NCBI RefSeq assembly: GCF_049340185.1
Contig: NZ_JBMPPC010000002.1
Location: forward strand, 124,001-188,000
DNA from: Undibacterium sp049340185
Lineage (GTDB): Bacteria; Pseudomonadota; Gammaproteobacteria; Burkholderiales; Burkholderiaceae_D
Direction of reading: 5' to 3'
Length of the DNA stretch: 64,000 nucleotides
The translations under genes and the position numbers were made by a program. Shown here one piece after another: positions 32,398-41,500 of this stretch; position 1 is the stretch's first letter; each line of letters starts with the position of its first letter. The notes beneath the pieces are model-generated. The model did no database searches, was not told the DNA's origin, and saw only the letters and a program-made list of their open reading frames with translations.

Positions 32398-35157
32398 ATG
32401 GCGCTCGGCAATCTCTCGATCACGGTCAATGCGGATATATCCCGGTTCGTCAGCAACATGGATACGGCTTCGCGCGCCGCACAATCTGGCATGGGAGAAT
32501 CCACGGCGTCTGTCGAGGAGTTCCAGAGCAGCCTGATGCGCGCCGCAGCAGAAATGGAGCGCGCTGCCAAGGCAATGAGCGGCAACATGGTTGCCGCCAA
32601 CGATGCAATCATTTCCAGTTCAGAGCAGTCGGCCGAAGCGATACAGAATATCGCCGATACCGCCAACGATGCTGACTTCAAGTCCGTAGGCCAGAAATTT
32701 GCCGAAGGCATCGGAACCGGCGTCGGCGTCGGAATTGTGGCCGTCCAAAAGGGCTGGGACGGCTTCACGGCCTGGGCAAAAGCCAAGGCTGTCGTTACCA
32801 GTGTCGCCATCGGCGCCATTTTCGCGGCAGTCGGGCTAGGCGCGGTATATACAGCGTATAAGGTCATCAGCGGTTCGCTCGGATTCATCGTAGGCCTGCT
32901 CACCGGCGACAGTTACAAGAGCGAGAGCATTGATGCCCTGATTACGGCTAACAACGAAATCAAGGAAATCCAGAATTCTCTCAACCTCACCGCCCAGCAG
33001 GCGTCGGCCACCAATGCCGCGATCGCCGCGCTCGGCGTGAACAAATCGGATTACACATCGGTGTTCAACAGCGCTGCCGGCGCGATCCGCACGAATACCG
33101 ACGAGCTGGACCGGCTCGGCGTCAAATATAAGGACGTCAACGGCAACCTGTTGCCATTGACGGACACCATCCAGAATGCAAATGCGGTTCTCAATGAATA
33201 TACGTCCGGATGGGATCGCAACCAGGCAGCCTCCGCTCTCGGACTTGGGACCGCCGCCCAGGTCGCCGCCGCTGCGACCGTCACCAAGGAAGCGATGGGT
33301 GCGGCTGCCGCGCGCCTGAACGACTATAACCTTGGCATCGGCGCCGAATCGCAGGCAGCGGTCAAGCGCTATGAAGACGCGATGCGCGACTTCAACCGCG
33401 AGACCCAACTGACATCGGATGGATTCAAGCGTGCCTGGGCCGACAATATCATGCCAATCCTGACGGATTTTGCGGAGTTTTTCCGCGACGGCTTTCCGTT
33501 CGCAGTGAATACCTTCCGCTACAGCATCGCAACCATCACCTCGCTCTTCTACGGACTCAAGACCGTGGTCTACATCGTGGCGGAATCGATCGTCGGCAGC
33601 ATCTCGGCGATTGGCTCCGGCCTGGGAGGTGTTGCAGATGCGGGAGTCAAGGTGCTCAAAGGTGACTTTACCGGCGCGAAGGATGCGCTGATTGCTGGCT
33701 GGACCGACGCAAAGGGTCGGCTGGGCGAGATCGGCGACAACATCGTCGCACAGGCCAGGCACAACTCGGACGCAATGAAGCAGGCATGGGCGCTGGACGA
33801 TCGTAACGAATCCGGTGTGGCTGCCGCCAAGGGCAAGACATGGGTGCCGAAGCCCAAGGATAAGCCGGACGGCCCGGCCGATGATCCGGCCAAGACCATA
33901 CTCGAAGGCTATCTGAAGGCAGAGGACGCCCTGATCGCCGCCGAGAAAAAGAGCATGGAAACCCGGCAGGGTTTCCTCAAGCAGTCGTATGACAGCGAAT
34001 ACATCAATGCCCGCACCTACTACGACGAAAAGCGCAAGCTCATTGCCGATAACTATGCAGCGACGCTGGCCGACTACGACAAGGAAGTCGCCGCCGTCAA
34101 CAAGTACAAGGCGGCGCTCAGCACAGACACCGACAAGGTAAAAATCGCCGCTGCCGACGTCAAGCTGATCGAGATTGCCGCCAAGCGCGCCGCAGCGGAA
34201 GCCGAGGCCAGCGCGGCCATGGTCAAAACCAGTTCCGAACAACTCAAGATCTATTCCGATTTCGACCGCGCCACCATCGAATGGACGCGCAACCAGGAAT
34301 TGTCGAACGCCCAGCAGCAGTTCGCGATCGACCTGATGGGCAAGAGCACGCTCGACATCGCCAAGCTGACCGCCGCGCGCAAGATCGACCTGGAAGTGCA
34401 GGAGCGGATCCGTCAACTGCGGCTGAAGGATCCCAATGCAGATGTTTCCGGTGCGGTCGCAGCCGGCGCCGTGCAAACCCAGAAAGCAATCGACCTGATC
34501 CAGCAGCAAAACGACAAGCAGAAAGATCCGTGGTTCAATGCGCGCGAATCGATCCGCAAGTATGGGGAAGCGGCCAACGATGTCGGCACGCAGATCGGCA
34601 ACGCGATGGACAATGCCTTCAAGGGCGCCGAGGATGCGTTCGTCAATTTTGTACAGACCGGCAAGCTGTCGTTCAGGAGCCTGGCGACGTCCATCCTTGC
34701 CGACATTGAGCGCATCCTGATCAAGAAGGCAATCGCCGGGATCGTTGATATGGCGGTGGGCGGGTTTTCGTCCGGCTTTGGTTCCGGATCAGGCGCGGGC
34801 TCTGGCGCTGGATCGGCAGGTTCGTGGGCTGGCGGCGACGGCGGCGGCATGGATGTCATGTCGGCCGCTGGCGGTTATGACATTCCGTCCGGCGTGAACC
34901 CGCTGACGCAACTGCACGAAAAGGAAATGGTGCTGCCTGCACCGCAAGCTGACGTGATACGTGGCCTCTCCGGAAAACCGTCCACCGGCAGTGGCGATGT
35001 CTCCATCAACATCACGGTAAATGCGCAGACCGGCGACAGCACCACATCGTCGACCGGGAATGCAAAGCAGATGTCACAACTGGGCGCCATGATCGGCGCC
35101 AAAGTGCGCGAAGTGATCGTGACCGAGAAACGCTCGGGAGGCTTGCTGGCGACATGA
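32398..35157 (+). CDS. Tail length tape measure protein
   Basis: The 919-residue protein is largely alpha-helical. Its N-terminal TMP signature is MALGNLSITVNADISRFVSNM, followed by coiled coil. There are hydrophobic segments near residues 125-175, and a long central coiled coil (EAEASAAMVKTSSEQL). The Gly/Ser-rich region (about 785-820) precedes the typical C-terminal EKEMVLPAPQADVIRGL. It sets tail length and helps DNA injection. The 3' end overlaps gpM by 4 bp. Confidence 0.92.
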   Translation: MALGNLSITVNADISRFVSNMDTASRAAQSGMGESTASVEEFQSSLMRAAAEMERAAKAMSGNMVAANDAIISSSEQSAEAIQNIADTANDADFKSVGQKFAEGIGTGVGVGIVAVQKGWDGFTAWAKAKAVVTSVAIGAIFAAVGLGAVYTAYKVISGSLGFIVGLLTGDSYKSESIDALITANNEIKEIQNSLNLTAQQASATNAAIAALGVNKSDYTSVFNSAAGAIRTNTDELDRLGVKYKDVNGNLLPLTDTIQNANAVLNEYTSGWDRNQAASALGLGTAAQVAAAATVTKEAMGAAAARLNDYNLGIGAESQAAVKRYEDAMRDFNRETQLTSDGFKRAWADNIMPILTDFAEFFRDGFPFAVNTFRYSIATITSLFYGLKTVVYIVAESIVGSISAIGSGLGGVADAGVKVLKGDFTGAKDALIAGWTDAKGRLGEIGDNIVAQARHNSDAMKQAWALDDRNESGVAAAKGKTWVPKPKDKPDGPADDPAKTILEGYLKAEDALIAAEKKSMETRQGFLKQSYDSEYINARTYYDEKRKLIADNYAATLADYDKEVAAVNKYKAALSTDTDKVKIAAADVKLIEIAAKRAAAEAEASAAMVKTSSEQLKIYSDFDRATIEWTRNQELSNAQQQFAIDLMGKSTLDIAKLTAARKIDLEVQERIRQLRLKDPNADVSGAVAAGAVQTQKAIDLIQQQNDKQKDPWFNARESIRKYGEAANDVGTQIGNAMDNAFKGAEDAFVNFVQTGKLSFRSLATSILADIERILIKKAIAGIVDMAVGGFSSGFGSGSGAGSGAGSAGSWAGGDGGGMDVMSAAGGYDIPSGVNPLTQLHEKEMVLPAPQADVIRGLSGKPSTGSGDVSINITVNAQTGDSTTSSTGNAKQMSQLGAMIGAKVREVIVTEKRSGGLLAT

Positions 35158-35489
35158 CGACATTCACTTTCCCACCGAGCAATGCCAGTCTGACCGAAAA
35201 GCCGAGGATCGTGGTGGCAAAGTTCGGCGACGGCTACGAACAGCGCACCGCCTTCGGCCTGCACACCAATCCGCAATCATGGTCGCTCACCTTCGCCAAC
35301 AAGCGCGCTTCCGAGCGCGACGCGATCATGGGTTTTCTGCGGGCAGCGGGAGGCGTTGCCGCATTCGACTGGCAGCCGCCAGGCGAAACAGCCAGCTCCC
35401 GCTTCAAGTGCGCCGACTACGCGGCGCAGATCAACACCGACAAGCTGTGGACGATCACCGCCACGTTTGAGCAGGATTTCGGAAATTAA
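35154..35489 (+). CDS. Minor tail protein, lambda gpM-like
   Basis: The 111-residue protein shows the Phage_min_tail pattern: an early KPRIVVAKFGDGYEQR, SWSLTFANKRASERDAIMGFLRAAGG, and a final TITATFEQDFG. It takes part in the tail tip. The next tail gene (gpL) is separated by about 1 kb holding an opposed PIN-like gene, whereas M and L are normally adjacent. Confidence 0.88.
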   Translation: MTTFTFPPSNASLTEKPRIVVAKFGDGYEQRTAFGLHTNPQSWSLTFANKRASERDAIMGFLRAAGGVAAFDWQPPGETASSRFKCADYAAQINTDKLWTITATFEQDFGN

Positions 35490-35523
35490 TTGTATGAATT
35501 GTGACTTGGTCGAACATGATGCG

Positions 35524-36405
35524 TCAGAATTTGGGGTCAGCCAGGATTTCCTGCAACGTACCTTTCATAACAGCCGCGACCGTCTCGGGGGACATAGCGA
35601 GAATTTCCTTCAAGTCAGAGAACGCAGACCTTGCTCCACCGTCTTCAGTCACTAGATCATCGAAGTACGACGCTGTGAGTGCGTATTCGATATCGAGTAG
35701 ATTGTTGAGCTCACGTTCCGTCGGCAGCGAATCTAGCCCACCCTCGATCGCCCAGTCGAGAGCATGTCGGGTGAGCAAGACCGTGTACCGGAACGTCATC
35801 GGCTGATACGAAAGAAATTTATAAGCGGCTGCGGGAGCTATTACTTTGGGGGGAATGTGATTTAGAACGAATTGTTCAGCTTGGGCAGCAATCAACGCAA
35901 GCCTGTACTGGGGATAGCTATGGTTCCTCAATGCCTTGATTACCTCTTTTTTTAGTCCCTTTTTGAATAAATGTACCAACTCAATCACCCGCGCCTTGGC
36001 CGAGTCTGCATTGAGGTCAGCCGTCTGCCAGTGTGTAAATGCCTGTGGAAAGTTGGCGCGGATCAATTCCATCGACATCGCGGGCCTGCCAGATGACAGC
36101 TCTTTGATCAAAGACCGTACGAACGAAGTGAATTCGTCGGTGATCAGATCTTGCACTGTTGTCGCATTAAGAAAATTACGCTCTCGCTTGAGAGCCTCGC
36201 CAATCGACAAGGAGACATAAATGCGATCATTCGCCCCCGCAAACGCGGCTAACGAAGGACGCATAGTCCCCTCCCAGTTCTGGCCCTTGCTCATTTCGAG
36301 GAGAGCGACATCTGGAACGATGAATGACGAGTCCGGCTCCGCAGCAATCAATGCCGCAAGCATCGGTTTGCGCATTACGTTCTGATCAATTACATAGCTT
36401 TTCAT
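35524..36405 (-). CDS. PIN-like domain protein, antisense moron in the tail operon
   Basis: The 293-residue protein faces against the tail operon. PIN-like features are an N-terminal acidic strand (YVIDQNVMR, Asp7), a second acidic position in VALLEMSK (about residue 37), and a C-terminal cluster DIEYALTASYFDDLVTED (about 238-255). PIN proteins are Mg-dependent RNases in toxins, rRNA processing and defence. It has its own sigma-70-like promoter and visibly lower GC than the tail genes. It interrupts the M-L pair, all signs of later insertion. No antitoxin gene is visible beside it. The PIN assignment is from motif reading and moderate. Confidence 0.7.
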   Translation of the reverse strand: MKSYVIDQNVMRKPMLAALIAAEPDSSFIVPDVALLEMSKGQNWEGTMRPSLAAFAGANDRIYVSLSIGEALKRERNFLNATTVQDLITDEFTSFVRSLIKELSSGRPAMSMELIRANFPQAFTHWQTADLNADSAKARVIELVHLFKKGLKKEVIKALRNHSYPQYRLALIAAQAEQFVLNHIPPKVIAPAAAYKFLSYQPMTFRYTVLLTRHALDWAIEGGLDSLPTERELNNLLDIEYALTASYFDDLVTEDGGARSAFSDLKEILAMSPETVAAVMKGTLQEILADPKF

Positions 36406-36462
36406 CTGAGAGATTCATCCTGCATTTTCGACTCGAGAGCCAATGCCATGCAGCATACCGCA

Positions 36463-36491
36463 ATAGCAGAATTAGGCAAATTACTCAACAA
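36463..36491 (-). promoter_or_regulatory. Candidate sigma-70 promoter of the PIN-like gene
   Basis: On the minus strand TTGTTG (complement of 36486-36491) and TGCTAT (complement of 36463-36468) are separated by exactly 17 bp. They lie about 60 bp upstream of the start codon at 36405, in an AT-rich gap with no other gene. Confidence 0.5.
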
Positions 36492-36526
36492 CAATCATAC
36501 AGTTCTTTGAGCGGCATTTTATTTCC

Positions 36527-37231
36527 ATGACACTCCAACCCGACACCATCCAGTCTGAAATTCAGAGTCTCGCGCCTTCCGCACTGATTGAACTGTTCGT
36601 GCTGGACCTCGCCAAACAGGGCGGCGGCGTGTTTCATTTTCATACAGGCACCAATGAACTGTCGGGCGACGTCGTATGGCAGGGGCAGACCTATTCCCGC
36701 TTTCCGATTGAGGCGACCGGCTTCGACAAACGCAGCACGGGCGCGCTGCCGCGTCCGGTTGTCAAAGTATCCAATGCGCAGGGCCTGATGGGCGCCCAGG
36801 CACGCCAGTTCGGCTATTTCCTGGGTTGCCGGTTCATCCGCAAGCGCACGTTCGCGCGCTTCCTGGATGCAGTGAATTTTGCGGCCGGCAATCCGCAGGC
36901 GGATCCCAATCAGGCGCTGCCGGACGACATCTGGATCATCGACCGCAAGGCGAATGAAAACCCCACCCAGATGGAATTTGAACTGGCGTCAGCGCTGGAC
37001 ATGCAGGGTGTCGCGCTGCCACGGCGCCAGATGATCCAGAACTGCTGCGCCTGGGTCTACCGCTCGCCGGAATGCGGCTATGCCGGCGGCGCGGTCGCAA
37101 AAGAAGATGGCACCGCCACCGCCGACCTCATGCTCGATTTGTGCGGCAAGCGGCTCACCGACTGCAAGCTGCGCTTTGGCTCCGGCGTGCTGCCGTATGG
37201 CGGCTTTCCCGGCTGCGGGCTGGTGCAATGA
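36527..37231 (+). CDS. Minor tail protein, lambda gpL-like
   Basis: The 234-residue protein has an N-terminal IELFVLDLAKQGGGVFHFH and four or more conserved cysteines: NCCAWVYRSPECGY, LDLCGKRLTDCKLRFG, and GGFPGCG. In lambda gpL these hold an iron-sulphur cluster. It is part of the tail tip complex with M, K, I and J. It overlaps the gpK gene by 4 bp. Confidence 0.9.
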   Translation: MTLQPDTIQSEIQSLAPSALIELFVLDLAKQGGGVFHFHTGTNELSGDVVWQGQTYSRFPIEATGFDKRSTGALPRPVVKVSNAQGLMGAQARQFGYFLGCRFIRKRTFARFLDAVNFAAGNPQADPNQALPDDIWIIDRKANENPTQMEFELASALDMQGVALPRRQMIQNCCAWVYRSPECGYAGGAVAKEDGTATADLMLDLCGKRLTDCKLRFGSGVLPYGGFPGCGLVQ

Positions 37232-37992
37232 ATCCGATCTGCGACGCCGTACTCGCCGCGATCCGGGCCGACGCCGAACGGGCTTACCCGCGCGAATGCT
37301 GCGGCGTGGTGGTCGTTGCACGTGGCAGGCAGCGCTATGTCCCCTGCGCCAACATTGCGCCCGGCAACAGCCACTTCGCGATCAGTCCGCAGGACTATGC
37401 TGCAGCCGAGGAAACCGGCGAGATCACGCACATCGTTCACAGCCATCCCGGCATGTCGCCGCTTCCGTCGGAAGCCGATCTGGTCGGCTGCGAACGCTCG
37501 GGACTGCCATGGCTCATCGTCAACTGGCCGACGGGCGCGCTCCATACCTTTGCACCGACCGGTTACCAGGCGCCGCTGGTCGGGCGACCGTTTTCGCACG
37601 GCATACTGGATTGTTATTCGCTGATCCGGGATTACTACCGGCAAGAACTCGCGCTCGACCTTCCCGATTTCGAGCGCGACGAGGAATGGTGGCTGAAGGG
37701 AAGCAATATAGCGGGCGGCAATCTCTATCTGGACAATTTCCAGCGCGCCGGATTCGTCACTCTGACTAACGACCAAACGATGCAGAAACACGATGGCCTG
37801 CTGATGCAGATCGGAGCGGAAGTGCCCAACCATGCAGCCGTGTATATCGGCGACGGACTCATCTTGCAGCATTGCATGCATCGTCTGTCGAGCCGCGATA
37901 TCTATGGCGGCTACTGGCAGCGCAGCACCGTCAAGGTAGTCCGGCACAGGAGTTTGATTGATGCACGATGCGATGCAAAACACGATGCGTGA
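37228..37992 (+). CDS. Tail tip peptidase, lambda gpK-like (JAMM plus NlpC/P60)
   Basis: The ATG at 37228 overlaps the gpL stop. The 254-residue protein joins a JAMM domain (glutamate in PRECCGVVV, then HSHPGMSPLPSEAD) to an NlpC/P60 domain with Cys in GILDCYSLIRDYY and His in PNHAAVYIGDG. In lambda gpK the two domains are arranged this way. It probably processes tail tip parts or cuts peptidoglycan during entry. The 3' end overlaps gpI by about 30 bp. Confidence 0.9.
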   Translation: MNPICDAVLAAIRADAERAYPRECCGVVVVARGRQRYVPCANIAPGNSHFAISPQDYAAAEETGEITHIVHSHPGMSPLPSEADLVGCERSGLPWLIVNWPTGALHTFAPTGYQAPLVGRPFSHGILDCYSLIRDYYRQELALDLPDFERDEEWWLKGSNIAGGNLYLDNFQRAGFVTLTNDQTMQKHDGLLMQIGAEVPNHAAVYIGDGLILQHCMHRLSSRDIYGGYWQRSTVKVVRHRSLIDARCDAKHDA

Positions 37993-38527
37993 AGTCCGGC
38001 TATACGGTCACCTCGGCAAGCGGTTCGGGCGCGTGTTCCGGTTCGATGTCAGGTCGCCGGCAGAAGCGATACGCGCGTTGCGCGCCAATCTGGAAGGATT
38101 CGAGGCATACCTGTTCCAGCATTCTGCGCCAGGCTTTCATGTATTTGTCGGCAAGACCAATGTCGGACAAAAGGATCTGCTGACATCAAGCGATGACGCC
38201 ACCATCAGGATCGTGCCGGTCGTGGCCGGAGCCGGGCACGGTGTGTTCCAGACGATACTGGGTGCGGTGCTGGTCGTAGTCGGCGCCTATTTCGACCAGT
38301 CGTGGCTGGTGAATATCGGTGTTTCGATGATGGTCGGCGGCATCACGCAGATGCTGATACGCCCTCCCGGACCAGCCACGCCTCCCAACAACCAGGCTTC
38401 CTATTGCTTCAACGGCCCGGTCAACACCACCGCCCAGGGTAATCCGGTGCCGATCTGCTACGGCGCCATGATCGTCGGCTCGCAGGTTGTCTCAGCCGGG
38501 CTGTCAGTGGAGCAGATTGCAGTATGA
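37961..38527 (+). CDS. Tail assembly protein, lambda gpI-like
   Basis: The ATG at 37961 has AGGAG 8 bp upstream. The 188-residue protein shows an N-terminal ubiquitin-like fold (MREVRLYGHLGKRFGRVFRFDV) and a hydrophobic central segment (FQTILGAVLVVVGAYF). The conserved end is NPVPICYGAMIVGSQVVSAGL. It is not part of the mature tail in lambda but is needed for tip assembly. It overlaps gpJ by 4 bp. Confidence 0.88.
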   Translation: MHDAMQNTMREVRLYGHLGKRFGRVFRFDVRSPAEAIRALRANLEGFEAYLFQHSAPGFHVFVGKTNVGQKDLLTSSDDATIRIVPVVAGAGHGVFQTILGAVLVVVGAYFDQSWLVNIGVSMMVGGITQMLIRPPGPATPPNNQASYCFNGPVNTTAQGNPVPICYGAMIVGSQVVSAGLSVEQIAV

Positions 38528-41500
38528 GTACCGCCGTTTCTAACATTATTTCTGTTATCGATTCTGCTGCCGAACTGGATACCCCCGCACACGCACCAAT
38601 CATCCGCGGCGCTGGCGGGGGTGGCAAGGGCGGCGGCGGATCCGGCGCGACGGAGGCGTCCGACAGCCTGCGTTCCCGGCAGATTGCGCGCGTCATCGAT
38701 GTCCTGTGCGAAGGGCCGATTGTCGGACTGATCAATGGCCTGCAATCGATCTACCTGAACGAAGTGCCACTGCAGAACGCCGACGGGTCCTCTCAGGTTT
38801 CGGGCGGTCCGCTGCAGAATGCGAACGGCACCTTCAATTTCGTCGATGTCGCCGCGCAGTGGCGCAACGGCACGCAGGACCAGTTGCCGCTTGATGGCGT
38901 CTCCGACGTCGAATATGAAACGGCGGTCGGTGTCGAAGTCAAGAACGGCGTGCCCATCGTGCGCACGCTGACGAACCCGAATCTCGACAGCCTGCGGGTC
39001 ACCGTGTCGGTACCGGCCCTGACCACGCAGGACACGACCAATGGCAATATCACCGGCAGTTCCGTCGACATCACAATCGAGATACAGACCAATGGCGGCG
39101 GCTATGTCAACAGGGTCAGCGACACGATTGCCGGCAAGACCAGCAGCCGCTACCAGCGCGCCTACCTGATCAAGCTGGAAGGGGCCGGACCGTGGGACGT
39201 GCGCGTCACCCGCGTGACGGGCGACGCCACGACCTCAGCAGTCAACAACAAGACCTACTTCGACAGCTATACCGGCATCATCGGTTCGCGCCTGGCTTAC
39301 CCGAACTCGGCGCTGGTGGGCACCCAGATCGACGCTGCGCAGTTCACGTCCATCCCGAGCCGTGCCTACGGCATCAAGGGCCTCATCATCCGCGTTCCCA
39401 CTAATTACGACCCGGTGGCGCGCACCTATGGCGACCTGTGGGACGGCAGCTTCAAGCTGGCATGGTCGGACAATCCGGCCTGGTGCTTTTACGACCTGCT
39501 GACCAACGGCCGCTACGGACTGGGCGATTTCATCGATCCGTCCAGCATCGACAAGTGGTCGCTGTATGCGATCGCGCGCTACTGCGACAAGACCGTGCCG
39601 GACGGTTATGGAGGCTTCGAACCGCGCTTTACCTGCAACCTGTATCTGCAAACACGCGCCGAAGCGTATTCGGTCGCCCAGAATTTCGCCTCGATCTTCC
39701 GCGCCATCACGTTCTGGAGCGCCGGCACCATCGTTGCGATGCAGGATCGCCCGGCAGACGCCAGCGCCCTGTATACGAACGCGAACGTGATCGACGGCGT
39801 CTTCAATTACTCCGGCACATCGATCAAGCAGCGTCACACCGTGGCGCTGGTAGGCTGGAACGATCCCGCCGATTTCTACCGTCAGAAAATAGAGTATGTA
39901 CAGGACGACGAAGGAGTCAGGCAGCTGGGCGTGGTGCAGACGCAACTGACCGCCTTTGGCTGCGCATCGAAGGGGCAGGCACACCGGCTGGGCCACTGGC
40001 TGCTGGCCACCGAAAAATACGCGACCGAATCGGTTGCATTCAAGGCGGGACTGGACGGCTGCGCGCTCTATCCGGGCGCGATCATCAAGACCGCCGACCT
40101 CAATCGCGCCGGCAAGCGCATGGGCGGCAGGCTCGGTCCGTCAACCGCCTCGGTACTGACGCTTGATGCCGATTTCGTGCTGGAAGACGGCAAGACTTAT
40201 TCGATCAATGTCATCGGCAGCGATGGCAGCACCAACGCCTGTGCAATCATTGATCCGGCCGGCACGACCCACATTGTCAATATATCGCCGCCACTGGCAA
40301 CTGCGCCGCAAACCAATGCGATCTTCGTGATTGCGGCCAACGACCTCGCCGCCGAGACCTGGCGCGTGATGGGTGTGCAGGAGAGCGGCAACAACGTGGT
40401 CGACGTGATGGCGATCGCGCACTACGATGGCCTGTTCGATCTGGTCGACCGGGGAGTCATGTTCGACCTGCCGCAGGTCAGCAACATCAAGACCGCGCCG
40501 GACAGTCCGGGCAACCTGACCGCCATGACATCTCCCTACATCGTCGCCGGTCACGTCGCAGGACTGCGCCTGACCCTGTCGTGGGAGTCGTCCGCAGGAA
40601 CCTTCCGCGTGTCCTGGCGCACTGCGTCAGGACAGCAGGACGCGCGCGAAGTGCATCAAACCTCGATCGATATCGACAATGTCGACCTGACCACGTATTA
40701 CTTTTCGGTGGTGGCTGTATCCACCATCGGACGTGAATCTGTCCCGTCAGTTCTCACCTATGTAGTCAGTCCCAAGACGACCGCGCCAACGCCGCTGACC
40801 GCACTGTCAGCCGCCGGTGATATCCTCCAGATACATCTGACCTGGATCTATGCTTCAGCGGTCGACACAAAGCTGCTTGAAATCTGGGGCGGCGCGTCGA
40901 GCGACCAGGCAAGCGCCGTCAAGCTGGCCGAAATCGCCTACCCGACCGCACAATGGACGCAGCAGGGTCTGGGTGCCGGCATCACCCGTTACTACTGGGC
41001 GCGGGTGGTGGATACCAGCGGCAATTCCAGCGCATGGTCGGGGCCAGCGTCGGCCACCACAAGTACCGACGCGTCCGATATCCTCAGCTACCTCGCCGGC
41101 CAGATCGGCAAGACGGAACTCGGGCAGGACGTCCTGAAACCGATCGAGGATGCGGAAACGCTCATCGGCCCGGTGCTGCAGCAGATCGACGTACTGCTGA
41201 ACGGAGTTGGCCAGCAGGACCAGCTGGCGGCGACCCAGCTGACCGGCCTGATCGCTGCGGACAATGCGCTGAAAGCCGCGCGTGACACGCTGACATCGAC
41301 CATCGGTGGCGTCGCCACCCAGGTGACGACCGAAGCGACCAAACGCATCACAGCCACTGACGCGCTGGCGAGCCAGATCAGCAGCGTGTCAGCTACCGCC
41401 AACGGCAATACCGCGTTGATCCTCACTGAGCAGACCGCCCGCGCCAACGCGGACAGTGCGCTCTCGACGCTGGTGACGACCGTGGCGGCGACCGCAAACA

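Noticed and set aside
32836..34509. 557-codon open frame on the minus strand opposite the tape measure gene
   Set aside because: Same reason: antisense shadow of a long GC-rich gene, with no domain and no ribosome site.
35524..36405. Toxin-antitoxin pair reading of the PIN-like gene
   Set aside because: No second small gene lies beside it. The neighbours are tail genes on the other strand, and the protein is about twice the usual VapC length.
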